Positions 7,531-15,955 of a stretch of 64,000 nt of DNA are shown piece after piece. Within the stretch, counting starts at the first letter, position 1. The number at the start of each line of letters is the position of its first letter. The position numbers were made by a program, and so were the translations under genes. Source of the DNA: Roseovarius litorisediminis (GTDB lineage Bacteria > Pseudomonadota > Alphaproteobacteria > Rhodobacterales > Rhodobacteraceae); assembly GCF_900172295.1 (NCBI RefSeq), contig NZ_FWFL01000004.1, positions 248,001 through 312,000 on the forward strand, in the 5' to 3' direction. The notes under the pieces were generated by a model. It was not told where the DNA came from. It saw nothing but the letters and a program-made list of their open reading frames with translations, and ran no database searches.

Positions 7531-9315
7531 ATGGGCACAAGGCGCAAACAGCCAGAAAATCAGGATCCGTCAAACCTGCCGGACGACGACAGGGATGCCG
7601 CGATCGACCGTCTTTATGACGTGGCGCTTGATCCCACCCGGTACGAGGCACTTCTGGATTTGTGGGAAAACGCCGTCAGCCCGCTGCGCGCACAGGCTGA
7701 TTTCAAGGCCCCGCGCCTGCTGGATGATCCGTTGATCGCCAGCCATTTCCGCCGCGCCAGTGCCTTTCTGGACCGAGTTGATACTGTCGGGCTGACCGAC
7801 GAGGTCCACGAAATCCTGGCCCCCTTTGAACGGGTCGCCGCCTTTATCCTTGATGGCGATCTCAAGGTACGCGCCGCCAATGATGCCGCCCAGACCCGGC
7901 TGGCGCTGAACCGTAGCGCACAGCTTTCTGACCTGCCGATCAACGCCGATGATATCGATGCGGTCAGCCGCACGGTGCACACGCTCATATCCCAAAGCAG
8001 CAAAAGCACCGCCGTGCTGCGCGTCCGTTCACGTGAACGCGGCAATTTTGTCGTGTTGCGCCTGCAACGCTGCACCATCGCCGATGGCACCCCGCTGGTT
8101 CTGGCCTCCTCGAACGAGGTGGGCTGGCCCGAGGGGTTTCGCGATATCCTGCGCAGTGCCTTTGACCTGACCAGCGCCGAGACTGATGTGGTTCACGCGC
8201 TGGTCGAATGCTGCTCGGTCGCCGAGATCGCCACGCAGCGGGGCCGTTCGGTGGATACCATCCGCGCGCAGATCCGCTCGATCCTGTCCAAGACCGAAAC
8301 CCATTCGCAGGTCGAACTGGTCCGCCTTGCCCTATCGGTCATGGACATGGCCAACCTCGCGATCGAGTCCGCCCCCGGCCCCCGCGTCGTCAGCCGCGGT
8401 TATGCCACGCTGGAAGAACGCCGATACCGCTCGGTCGTTACACCAGACGGGCGGCGGCTGGATTACCTTCTTCTGGGCGATCCCGACGGCGCCCCGGTGC
8501 TGTTCATGCCGCTGGATTATGGCCTTGTCCGCTGGCCCGCCTCGGCCGAGGCCGACGCGCAGCGCCGCGGCCTGCGGATTATCGTGCCGGTGCGTGCAGG
8601 CTATGGCCTGTCCGATCCGCTGCCAAAGCACGAAAACTACGATGCGGCGCTGATCCGCGATGTCATTCAGGTGCTCGATACTGCAGGCGTTGAAAAATGC
8701 CCGATCCTGACCATGGGCAGCGATACGTTTTACGGCTTCCAGCTGCCGCTGGCGCATCCCGACAGGTTCACCGCGCTGATCGCCTGTGCCGGCGTCCTGC
8801 CAATGACGCGCCGGGAACAGTTTGAGCGGATGGAGAAATGGCACCGCTTTATTCTGGCGGGTGCCAAATTCACCCCCCACCTTCTGCCTTTCATGGTCAA
8901 GGCCGGTTTTGTGCTGGCGCGCAAGATCGGCAAGCGCGGCTTTATTCATGCGGTCTATGGCAACTGCCCCGCCGATGTTGCCACCTTTGAAGACCCCGAA
9001 GTGTTCGAGGCCATGGTCACCGGTTCGGAAACCGCGCTGTCGGATAGCCATTCGGCCCATGACGCGTTTTCGCGCATGCTGCTGGGGCGTCAGCGCGATG
9101 ACTGGACCGCCGATGTCAATGCGCTGCGCGGCCGCCTGCCGGTGACCTTCATCAACGGCACACAAGACCCGCAGGTGCCCCTTGGCACGCTGCACGAATT
9201 CCAGCAGGATCACGACTGGATCAATTACCAGGTTTATGAAGATTCAGGACAGCTGGTTTTCTTCCGTCACTGGCGTTCAGTGCTGGATGCGGTCGGCAAG
9301 TTTCTACAAGAATAA
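7531..9315 (+). CDS. LuxR-type HTH regulator fused to an alpha/beta-hydrolase domain
   Basis: A 594-residue soluble protein with three parts. Residues 95-190 look like a PAS-type sensor, ending in a strand pattern like that of PAS folds. Residues 208-268 form a LuxR/GerE helix-turn-helix, with the typical LTSAETDV start and TIRAQIRSIL recognition segment. Residues 300-594 follow the alpha/beta-hydrolase pattern. The hydrolase catalytic machinery looks degraded: the nucleophile elbow reads MGSDTF with Ser397 but without the second Gly; the acid loop NGTQDPQVP keeps Asp; and where the catalytic His is expected the protein has Gln574 (SGQLVFF). I therefore infer a ligand-sensing transcription factor rather than an active esterase. 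Flanking genes are not obviously co-transcribed. Confidence 0.85.
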   Translation: MGTRRKQPENQDPSNLPDDDRDAAIDRLYDVALDPTRYEALLDLWENAVSPLRAQADFKAPRLLDDPLIASHFRRASAFLDRVDTVGLTDEVHEILAPFERVAAFILDGDLKVRAANDAAQTRLALNRSAQLSDLPINADDIDAVSRTVHTLISQSSKSTAVLRVRSRERGNFVVLRLQRCTIADGTPLVLASSNEVGWPEGFRDILRSAFDLTSAETDVVHALVECCSVAEIATQRGRSVDTIRAQIRSILSKTETHSQVELVRLALSVMDMANLAIESAPGPRVVSRGYATLEERRYRSVVTPDGRRLDYLLLGDPDGAPVLFMPLDYGLVRWPASAEADAQRRGLRIIVPVRAGYGLSDPLPKHENYDAALIRDVIQVLDTAGVEKCPILTMGSDTFYGFQLPLAHPDRFTALIACAGVLPMTRREQFERMEKWHRFILAGAKFTPHLLPFMVKAGFVLARKIGKRGFIHAVYGNCPADVATFEDPEVFEAMVTGSETALSDSHSAHDAFSRMLLGRQRDDWTADVNALRGRLPVTFINGTQDPQVPLGTLHEFQQDHDWINYQVYEDSGQLVFFRHWRSVLDAVGKFLQE

Positions 9316-9508
9316 ATTGTATTTTACCCTATCTGGGGTATGACAGCCTGTCGCAGTTCACATAAAGTTGATCGTACCAATGGCCTGGGGGATCATAGCT
9401 GATCGAAAACGAAAATGTTTTCTTGGCAAACAACCAGACCGCTATTTTCAATTAGGCCCGCCACCTCGGGTCGCATCTTATAAAAAGTCACTTTTTTATC
9501 ACGAAACC

Positions 9509-9538
9509 AGGGCGGTCTCGACAGAGACCGCCCTTTTT
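9509..9538 (+). terminator. Strong intrinsic terminator
   Basis: Perfect 11-base stem AGGGCGGTCTC/GAGACCGCCCT with loop GACA, running straight into five T. It lies 194 bases after the LuxR-hydrolase gene, far for a simple gene terminator, so a small transcript of its own is possible. Confidence 0.85.
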
Positions 9539-9545
9539 ATTCATT

Positions 9546-9598
9546 CTAAAGCGTTTCCCAGAAAACCTGAATCATGGGTTTAGGGCGAAACGCTTTAG
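9546..9598. repeat. REP-like palindromic intergenic repeat
   Basis: Perfect 12-base outer inverted repeat CTAAAGCGTTTC/GAAACGCTTTAG enclosing a second stem (AAACC/GGGTTT) around TGAATCAT. The AAAGCGTTTC ends and a central TGAATCA core resemble short palindromic repeats I recall as dispersed in alphaproteobacterial genomes. Only one copy is present here, so its repeat status rests on that recollection. Confidence 0.5.
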
Positions 9599-9651
9599 GG
9601 TATCCGCAAAAGTTTTCCAAACGATCAAAGCGGAAACCTTGCTATTGATGT

Positions 9652-10566
9652 TTAAACGATCGCGAAATCGTCAAGGCTATAAGACGCGGTAAGGTCAATC
9701 GCCGTCGCAAGTTCGGCACCAACCGTGTCGTCCACCGAATAACCAAGATCTTTGAGGGCATCCAAAGACATTTGCGACAGGAAATTACCGCTGGTGTTGA
9801 ACACAGTCGTCATCAGTTCATCGCCATAGGCCTCTTCCTGCCAGTGGCCCAGAGAACCTTCCGTCTCAACCAGCGGGGTCGTGCCGCTCTCGTCAAGCGC
9901 ACCACCGGTATATGTTATGATCGTATCACCGTCGTTCGGATTGCGCGTCGTCAGATCCGGGACAAAAACCGGATCTGACAGGTAGTCCCGCACGCCGGGT
10001 ACTTCCCACAGGGTACCCATTCCCATGACGTGCAGAATTTCATGCAGGGCCAGATCATCCAACGTCCCCTGCGAAAGAAGAAAATCCACGTCGTTAGTAT
10101 CGACGAAAATTTCACCTGAAACCGGCAAGCCATCAGGGGTTGCATCGTCCGACGACCTTACTGCGGTGGGACGCCCTTGCCCAATCGTGCCCCCGATGGT
10201 GTCAATGTCGATCAGAGACACGTCAATCACCAGGTCGTCAATCGCACCGTCGTCGGCAAGCCCGGCAGTGATAAGGTTGGAAAGGTAATCAGCGGCGGCG
10301 GCAAAGGCGTTCATCGCATCCAGGGTCCAGGCGTCGCCCAGAAAGTTCAGTTCCAGATTGAAACCGTCAGACGCGCCATCCGGCGCGCCGCTGGTGTAGG
10401 TACCTGTCGACGTCCCTGTGTCGCCATTTCCGCCATTGGGTGGCCCCGAAGGTCTGCCCCCTTGATCGCCACGTGCATATGCCCAGTCGAAATTTCCACG
10501 TGCATATGCCCAGTCGAAGTTAAACGTATCATCATCAAGTTCGTAGCGGTTGTTATTACGTGTCAT
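9652..10566 (-). CDS. Secreted M8-like (leishmanolysin-type) zinc metallopeptidase
   Basis: Predicted extracellular metallopeptidase of 304 residues from the ATG at 10566 (GAAAGGAA upstream; a far-upstream in-frame start at 10614 has no such site). The zinc motif HEILHVMGMG begins at residue 175; a third His lies in GHWQE at about 240; ELMT at about 250 fits the Met-turn of the M8 family. There is no Sec or Tat signal. The protein is acidic and Gly/Asp-rich and ends in a short hydrophobic tail DDFAIV like the C-terminal signals of type I secretion substrates, so I infer that route, although no exporter genes are nearby. The N-terminus has a tandem repeat NFDWAYARG. It is preceded by a long non-coding region. 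Confidence 0.75.
   Translation of the reverse strand: MTRNNNRYELDDDTFNFDWAYARGNFDWAYARGDQGGRPSGPPNGGNGDTGTSTGTYTSGAPDGASDGFNLELNFLGDAWTLDAMNAFAAAADYLSNLITAGLADDGAIDDLVIDVSLIDIDTIGGTIGQGRPTAVRSSDDATPDGLPVSGEIFVDTNDVDFLLSQGTLDDLALHEILHVMGMGTLWEVPGVRDYLSDPVFVPDLTTRNPNDGDTIITYTGGALDESGTTPLVETEGSLGHWQEEAYGDELMTTVFNTSGNFLSQMSLDALKDLGYSVDDTVGAELATAIDLTASYSLDDFAIV
10469..10522 (-). repeat. Two-copy 27-bp tandem repeat inside the metallopeptidase gene
   Basis: Two nearly identical 27-base units at 10469-10495 and 10496-10522 encode two copies of NFDWAYARG separated by no linker. The near-identity at DNA level points to a recent duplication or slippage, so copy number may vary between strains. Confidence 0.85.
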
Positions 10567-11025
10567 CAAAGAATTCCTTTCGAAAACAATGGCGGCCAAA
10601 GTATTAACGAACAACCAGTGTTAATTAGTTTGTCAGAAATATGGCCGATTTCGGGCGCGCTTGCGTCAGTATTTCCAAAACGGCCTACGGAAACGGACTC
10701 TGGACGCGATTGTTTCTTAAAAGCGCATGATACCCAGTTTTTTTGTCCTGGGCGCTGTTGGGAATGTGACACAATCTGGTGCGCACCGCAGACCCGCTGC
10801 ATGGATATTCAGGGGACGCTCAGCAGGCTCAGAAATTGTTGTTGTTACCCCACAAGGCATGCCCGCCAACGGCAAATCGCGGGCCTTCCACGGCTTCGGC
10901 CCCGTTTCATCGGTGGCAACCACCTGCCGTCCCGCGGGGCGGTGCGGACGCAGTACATTTCCCCCGCGTGCCAACACTCAGACCAACAGGCGTAGCATGG
11001 CGTTTTCGAGCGGCGGCGGATATTT

Positions 11026-11102
11026 CGTACGAAACGTACGTGGGTTTCTGAAACAGGTCGTCGGAGCGTACGAAATCCACGTACAATCCGTACGTTTCGT
11101 AC
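11026..11102. repeat. GTACG repeat array with partial dyad symmetry
   Basis: On the minus strand the pentamer GTACG recurs six times in 77 bases: three at 9-base spacing, one 13 bases on, then a pair again 9 bases apart. The outer elements form an interrupted inverted repeat (GTACGAAACGTACGTGG against CCACGTAC plus a nine-base insertion plus GTTTCGTAC). It lies about 460 bases upstream of the metallopeptidase start and just beyond the gcvP hairpin. Operator array, small structured RNA and relic repeat are all possible. Confidence 0.6.
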
Positions 11103-11117
11103 AATTGTCACAATGCC

Positions 11118-11151
11118 GACCGGCCGCGCGAAACTCCCCGCGCGGCCGGTC
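11118..11151 (-). terminator. Hairpin downstream of gcvP
   Basis: Perfect 13-base GC-rich stem GACCGGCCGCGCG/CGCGCGGCCGGTC with a seven-base loop, 14 bases past the gcvP stop. No T-run follows on the minus strand, so termination may need Rho, or the hairpin may protect the 3' end. Confidence 0.6.
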
Positions 11152-11165
11152 AAATTTGCTTCAGC

Positions 11166-14015
11166 TTATTCTGCCGCCTCGGCGTAATCTTCCATCGGCG
11201 GACAGGTGCAAACCAGATGGCGGTCGCCGTAAACATTGTCCACCCGATTAACCGGGGGCCAGTATTTGTCCACCCGGAACGATCCCGGAGGGAAACAACC
11301 CTGCTCGCGGCTATACGGCCGCTCCCATTCGCCCACAAGGTCATTCACCGTGTGAGGCGCGTGCTTCAACGGGTTGTTTTCAGGGTCAATTCTGCCTTCC
11401 TCGATATCGCGGATTTCCTCGCGGATCGCCAGCATCGCATCACAGAACCGGTCCAGCTCGGCCTTGGTTTCGCTTTCGGTCGGCTCGACCATCAGCGTGC
11501 CCGCCACCGGCCAGCTCATGGTCGGGGCGTGGAAACCGCAATCGATCAGCCGCTTGGCAATGTCATCCACGGTGACGTGGGCGCTGTCGGCATAGGGGCG
11601 TGTGTCAATGATGCATTCATGCGCCACCCGTCCCTGTTTACCGCGGTACAGCACCTTATAAGCCCCCTCCAACCGTTTCGCGATGTAGTTGGCGTTCAGG
11701 ATCGCCACACGTGTCGCCTGCGTCAGACCTTCGCCCCCCATCATCAGGATATAAGCCCATGAAATCGGTAGGATAGAAGGCGAGCCGAAGGGCGCCGCAC
11801 TGACCGGACCCTGCTCTCCACCCGTCGACGGATGCCCCGGAAGATGCGGGATCAGATGCTCTTTGACACCAATCGGCCCCATGCCGGGGCCGCCGCCGCC
11901 ATGCGGAATGCAGAAGGTCTTGTGCAGGTTCAGGTGGCTGACATCCCCGCCCAGATCGCCGGGGCGCGAAAGACCAACCATGGCATTCATGTTCGCCCCG
12001 TCAATATAAACCTGCCCACCATGATCATGCACCAGCTTGCAGACATCCTTGACCGTTTCCTCAAATACGCCATGAGTGCTGGGATAGGTGATCATGCAGC
12101 CGGCCAGATTGTCCGAGTGCTCTTCCACTTTCGCGCGGAAATCCTCGACATCAATGTCGCCGTTTTCCTTTGACTGAATGGGCACGACCTTCCAGCCGAC
12201 CATCTGGGCGCTGGCAGGGTTGGTGCCATGCGCACTCATCGGAATGAGGCAGATGTTGCGATGCCCCTCCCCGTTCGCACGGTGATAGGCGGCAATTGTC
12301 AAAAGCCCTGCATATTCGCCCTGCGCGCCCGAGTTTGGTTGCATGGACAAACCGTCATACCCCGTGATGGTGCATAATTTGGCACTCAGGTCATCAATCA
12401 GTTCCTTGTACCCTTCCGCCTGATTGGCCGGCACAAAGGGGTGCAGCCTTGAAAATTCACGCCAGCTGACCGGCATCATTTCGGCGGCGGCATTCAGTTT
12501 CATCGTACAACTGCCCAGCGGGATCATTGCCCGGTCGAGCGCCAGATCACGGTCCGCAAGGCGACGCATGTAACGCATCATCTCGGTCTCGGCCCGGTTC
12601 ATGTGGAAAATCGGGTGGGTCAGATAGTCGGTCTTGCGATGCATTTCCGGCGGAATACGATATTCTGGTTTGAAATCATCGTCCTTGTGAAAAATGCCAA
12701 AGGCGCGCCAGACTGACTCGATATTTTCGGGCCTTGTGCATTCATCCAGCGAAATGCCAACGCGCGTTTCACCGACCTTTCGCAGGTTTATCTTTTCGTC
12801 CACGGCCGACTTCATCACTGCCGCCTGCAACGGGCCGACGTCCACAGTGATTGTGTCAAAAAACACCTTTGGATCTACCTTGAAGCCAGCCTTTTCCAAC
12901 CCCCTGGCCAGACGCACTGTTTTGCGATGAATACGTTGCGCAATTGCCTTCAGGCCTTTTGGCCCATGAAAAACTGCGTACATAGATGCCATGACCGCCA
13001 AAAGCGCCTGCGCAGTACAAACGTTCGACATCGCCTTTTCACGGCGAATATGCTGTTCACGCGTCTGCAACGAAAGGCGATAGGCACGGTGGCCGTTGGC
13101 ATCAATGCTGACGCCGATAATCCGCCCGGGCATTGAGCGTTTATGCGCGTCTTTTGTGGCCATATAGGCCGCGTGCGGTCCACCATAGCCCAGAGGTACA
13201 CCAAACCGCTGCGTGCTGCCCACGGCAATATCCGCGCCCATCTGGCCCGGCTCTTTCAGCAGGGTCAGCGCCAGCGGATCGGCCGAGACGATACCGATGG
13301 CCTTATGCTCGTGCAGCTTGGCAATGTGATCGGTAAAATCACGCACATGGCCATAGGTGCCCGGATACTGGAAGATTGCGCCGAATACTTTTTCAGGGTC
13401 CATCTTGTCGGGGTTGCCGACGATCACCTCTATCCCCAGCGGGGCGGCACGGGTTTTGATCACCGCAATGTTCTGCGGATGGCAGTCACGATCAACAAAA
13501 AATGCCATGGCCTTGGATTTCGACACCCGCTGCGCCATGGTCATCGCTTCGGCACAGGCGGTTGCCTCGTCCAGCAGCGACGCGTTAGCAATTTCCAGCC
13601 CGGTCAGATCGCTGATCATGGTTTGATAATTCAACAGCGCCTCAAGCCGCCCCTGACTGATTTCAGGCTGATAAGGCGTATAGGCCGTGTACCAGGCCGG
13701 ATTCTCCAGAATGTTGCGCTGAATCGCAGGCGGCGTGACGGTACCGTGATAACCCTGCCCGATCAATGAAGTCAGAACCTTGTTCTTACCCGCAGTCAGT
13801 CGCATGTGGTGCAACAATTCGCGCTCGGACATCGGACGCCCGAAATCCAGCGGCTCATCCTGACGGATGGCCTTGGGCACGGTCTGGTCAATCAATTCGT
13901 CCAGACTGGCCACCTCAAGGGTTTCCAGCATTTGACCCATCTCTTCCGGCGAGGGGCCAATATGGCGGCGGTTGGCAAAGTCATAAGGCAAATAGTCGGT
14001 CGGTTCGAAAGGCAT
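11166..14015 (-). CDS. gcvP: Glycine dehydrogenase (decarboxylating), P protein
   Basis: PLP-dependent P protein of the glycine cleavage system: it decarboxylates glycine and passes the aminomethyl group to lipoyl-GcvH. About 949 residues, the normal length of the single-chain form in which the alpha and beta halves are fused. The PLP-lysine segment [18 protein letters not shown] is intact in the C-terminal half, and the N-terminal half carries the expected paralogous domain. The ATG at 14015 has GGAG seven bases upstream; the ATG at 14027 has no ribosome site. It is the last gene of gcvT-gcvH-gcvP, after an intercistronic hairpin, and should be under the glycine riboswitch upstream of gcvT. 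Confidence 0.97.
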   Translation of the reverse strand: MPFEPTDYLPYDFANRRHIGPSPEEMGQMLETLEVASLDELIDQTVPKAIRQDEPLDFGRPMSERELLHHMRLTAGKNKVLTSLIGQGYHGTVTPPAIQRNILENPAWYTAYTPYQPEISQGRLEALLNYQTMISDLTGLEIANASLLDEATACAEAMTMAQRVSKSKAMAFFVDRDCHPQNIAVIKTRAAPLGIEVIVGNPDKMDPEKVFGAIFQYPGTYGHVRDFTDHIAKLHEHKAIGIVSADPLALTLLKEPGQMGADIAVGSTQRFGVPLGYGGPHAAYMATKDAHKRSMPGRIIGVSIDANGHRAYRLSLQTREQHIRREKAMSNVCTAQALLAVMASMYAVFHGPKGLKAIAQRIHRKTVRLARGLEKAGFKVDPKVFFDTITVDVGPLQAAVMKSAVDEKINLRKVGETRVGISLDECTRPENIESVWRAFGIFHKDDDFKPEYRIPPEMHRKTDYLTHPIFHMNRAETEMMRYMRRLADRDLALDRAMIPLGSCTMKLNAAAEMMPVSWREFSRLHPFVPANQAEGYKELIDDLSAKLCTITGYDGLSMQPNSGAQGEYAGLLTIAAYHRANGEGHRNICLIPMSAHGTNPASAQMVGWKVVPIQSKENGDIDVEDFRAKVEEHSDNLAGCMITYPSTHGVFEETVKDVCKLVHDHGGQVYIDGANMNAMVGLSRPGDLGGDVSHLNLHKTFCIPHGGGGPGMGPIGVKEHLIPHLPGHPSTGGEQGPVSAAPFGSPSILPISWAYILMMGGEGLTQATRVAILNANYIAKRLEGAYKVLYRGKQGRVAHECIIDTRPYADSAHVTVDDIAKRLIDCGFHAPTMSWPVAGTLMVEPTESETKAELDRFCDAMLAIREEIRDIEEGRIDPENNPLKHAPHTVNDLVGEWERPYSREQGCFPPGSFRVDKYWPPVNRVDNVYGDRHLVCTCPPMEDYAEAAE

Positions 14016-14079
14016 CCCAAACTCCATCTAAACGGGGCAGGCTCGGGGTGGCCCGCCTGCGCTTTGTCTTGCTGAAAAT

Positions 14080-14107
14080 GCTCTCGTCAGAAGGCCCCGA
14101 CGAGAGC
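14080..14107 (-). terminator. Intercistronic hairpin between gcvH and gcvP
   Basis: Nine-base stem GCTCTCGTC/GACGAGAGC ten bases past the gcvH stop, followed on the minus strand by ATTTTC. It could partly terminate or process the transcript and set the gcvH:gcvP ratio. Confidence 0.5.
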
Positions 14108-14116
14108 GATCATCCG

Positions 14117-14476
14117 TTAGCCAATAAACTTCTTATAGGCGGCTTCATCCATGTAATCGTCCAGCTGGGACGGGTCACTTGCCTTGATCTTAAAGAACCA
14201 GGCATCGCCCTGAGGATCTTCGTTTACCTTGCCCGGCTCATCAACCAGCATCTCGTTGACCTCGACGATCTCGCCGTCGATCGGCGCCAGAATATCGCTG
14301 GCGGCCTTGACGCTTTCGATCACGACGGCCTCGTCATCTTTGACCACTTCAGTGCCCACTTCCGGCAGGTCCACGAACACAACGTCGCCCAGCTGTTCAC
14401 TGGCATGTTCGGTAATACCCACAACTACGACATCATCTTCGACGCGCAGCCACTCATGTTCTTCGGTGAATTTCAT
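14117..14476 (-). CDS. gcvH: Glycine cleavage system H protein
   Basis: Lipoyl carrier protein of the glycine cleavage system, 119 residues, shuttling the aminomethyl group between P, T and L proteins. The lipoylation site is Lys57 in ESVKAASD, in the beta-hairpin context typical of the family. GAAGGAGAG precedes the ATG. It lies 18 bases after gcvT and about 100 bases before gcvP, and is clearly part of the same operon. Confidence 0.97.
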   Translation of the reverse strand: MKFTEEHEWLRVEDDVVVVGITEHASEQLGDVVFVDLPEVGTEVVKDDEAVVIESVKAASDILAPIDGEIVEVNEMLVDEPGKVNEDPQGDAWFFKIKASDPSQLDDYMDEAAYKKFIG

Positions 14477-14494
14477 CTGTCTCTCCTTCGATGA

Positions 14495-15619
14495 TCAGCG
14501 TTTGAAATTGGCTGGGGTAAAGGGCATTGCAGCAACCGAAACAGGTTGGCGTTTGCCGCGCACTTCCCCAAAAAGTCTTGTCCCTTCTGCGGCCAGATCG
14601 CTGGGTACATATCCCATCGACATCGGCCCCTGAATCGTAGGGCCAAAAGCGCCGGATGTGATTTTGCCAATCACCTCTCCACCCTCTGCGGCGGCGTATA
14701 GTTCAGTACCTTCGCGCATCGGCGCCCGCCCGTCGGGGCGCAGTCCGACACGGGTACGCCCGGCACCATTTTCCAGCTCATCCAGTATGCGATCCGCACC
14801 GGGGAAACCGCCCTCGCGTTCGCCGCCCCTGCGGCGCACCTTCTGGATGGCCCATGTCAGTGCGGCCTCGACCGGGCTGGTATTTGCGTCAATGTCATTA
14901 CCATAAAGGCAAAGCCCGCCTTCCAGGCGCAAACTATCACGTGCGCCCAGGCCGATGGGTTCCACATCCTCATGTGCCAGCAGTGCTTTGGCAAATGCCA
15001 CGGCCTGATCGTTGGCTACCGAAATCTCAAAACCATCCTCGCCAGTATAGCCCGAGCGGGAAATCCATAGTTCACCAAAATCGGAATCGAACATACCAAC
15101 ATCCATGAATTTCATGTCGGCCGTCTCAGATACAATACCGGACATCACTGCCTCGGCGGAGGGCCCCTGCAGCGCTAAAAGCGCCCGGTCGGTGATTTCT
15201 TCAACGGAACAGTCGGCAAGGTTTTCGCGCATATGGGCGACATCGCCTTCTTTGCAGGCAGCGTTGACGACCACGAACATATGATCACCGCGATTGGCCA
15301 GCATCAGATCGTCCTCGATGCCACCCTTTTCATTGGTGAAAAACCCATAGCGCTGCCGGTTTTTGCCCAAATCCGCCAGGTTCACCGGAACGAGCGTCTC
15401 CATGGCCAACGCAGCAGCACGATAGCCCTGGTTGGAAAAGACAATCACCTGCCCCATATGGCTGACATCGAACAACCCTGCCTTGGCGCGGGTGTGGAGA
15501 TGTTCCTTCATCACGCCCAGTGGAAATTGTACAGGCATCTCATACCCTGCAAAAGGCACCATCTTGCCGCCCAGTTCAACATGCAGGTCGCGAAGCGGAG
15601 TTGTACGCAGATCGCTCAT
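14495..15619 (-). CDS. gcvT: Aminomethyltransferase, glycine cleavage T protein
   Basis: Tetrahydrofolate-dependent T protein, 374 residues, releasing ammonia from the aminomethyl-H intermediate and making methylene-THF. The N-terminal FDVSHMGQ segment, the central SRSGYTGEDGFE motif and the C-terminal barrel (ending in GKRQPVSVAAMPF) are all in place. First gene of the operon. Its ATG is preceded by GGGAGGACCGAG on the minus strand, and the 5' leader contains the tandem glycine riboswitch, so glycine levels should control the whole operon. Confidence 0.97.
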   Translation of the reverse strand: MSDLRTTPLRDLHVELGGKMVPFAGYEMPVQFPLGVMKEHLHTRAKAGLFDVSHMGQVIVFSNQGYRAAALAMETLVPVNLADLGKNRQRYGFFTNEKGGIEDDLMLANRGDHMFVVVNAACKEGDVAHMRENLADCSVEEITDRALLALQGPSAEAVMSGIVSETADMKFMDVGMFDSDFGELWISRSGYTGEDGFEISVANDQAVAFAKALLAHEDVEPIGLGARDSLRLEGGLCLYGNDIDANTSPVEAALTWAIQKVRRRGGEREGGFPGADRILDELENGAGRTRVGLRPDGRAPMREGTELYAAAEGGEVIGKITSGAFGPTIQGPMSMGYVPSDLAAEGTRLFGEVRGKRQPVSVAAMPFTPANFKR

Positions 15620-15699
15620 CTCGGTCCTCCCAAAAACTGCCGGGGAAAATCTGGCGATCTTTCCGGCATCGTTCCGGCACGCCTCTTGGGCTGTGCCAC

Positions 15700-15865
15700 G
15701 ATGCCCCCTCTGTCCTTTCGCCTGAGATCGCTATCCCTTCGGCGGGTGCAGCTTGCACCACTCTCCAGAGTACTTCAATCCAATCGGTCCCTTTTGCCTG
15801 AGAGTTTCCGGGGCGGTTGCTCCTTCGGCACCGGCATAGCCGGTTCTCCCGATCAGATTTCAGTG
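15700..15865 (-). promoter_or_regulatory. Tandem glycine riboswitch upstream of gcvTHP
   Basis: Two glycine aptamers are readable on the minus strand. Aptamer 1 runs from about 15860 to 15783, with GGGAGAACCGG, GCCGAAGGAGCAA and CTCTCAGGCAAAAGGGACC. Aptamer 2 runs from about 15775 to 15706, with CTCTGGAGAG, GCCGAAGGG and CTCAGGCGAAAGGACAGAG. Both carry the conserved CTCAGGCAAAAGGA-type core. A TACTAT -10-like box lies just upstream (15870-15875). In proteobacterial gcvT leaders this element normally turns expression on when glycine binds. It occupies most of the 336-base gap between gcvT and the next gene. Confidence 0.95.
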
Positions 15866-15955
15866 TGCGATAGTATGCCGCGCGATTCGTTGCAAGTCAC
15901 AATCGTTTGGGGCTGCATCTTTCTGGTTGTTCAGTCCCGACCATATGGCTTGAAC

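Larger units (their letters stand above)
9316..9651. other. Intergenic region with terminator and palindromic repeat
   Basis: 336 bases without a credible gene between convergent genes. It holds a strong intrinsic terminator at 9509-9538 and a REP-like palindrome at 9546-9598. The first 190 bases are AT-rich with no good ribosome site, and could be a 3' UTR or a small RNA ending at the terminator. Confidence 0.6.
10567..11165. other. Long intergenic region with GTACG repeats
   Basis: 599 bases between the metallopeptidase start and the gcvP stop. No frame here has convincing codon bias or a ribosome site. Contents are the GTACG repeat cluster at 11026-11102 and the gcvP-distal hairpin at 11118-11151. 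Around 10615-10740 the DNA is AT-richer and probably holds the metallopeptidase promoter, but I cannot pin down -35/-10 boxes. Confidence 0.6.

Noticed and set aside
10845..11153. Minus-strand open frame of 102 codons rich in Arg/Val over the GTACG array
   Set aside because: The repeated VR and YV words come from the GTACG repeats; no ribosome site and no plausible protein.
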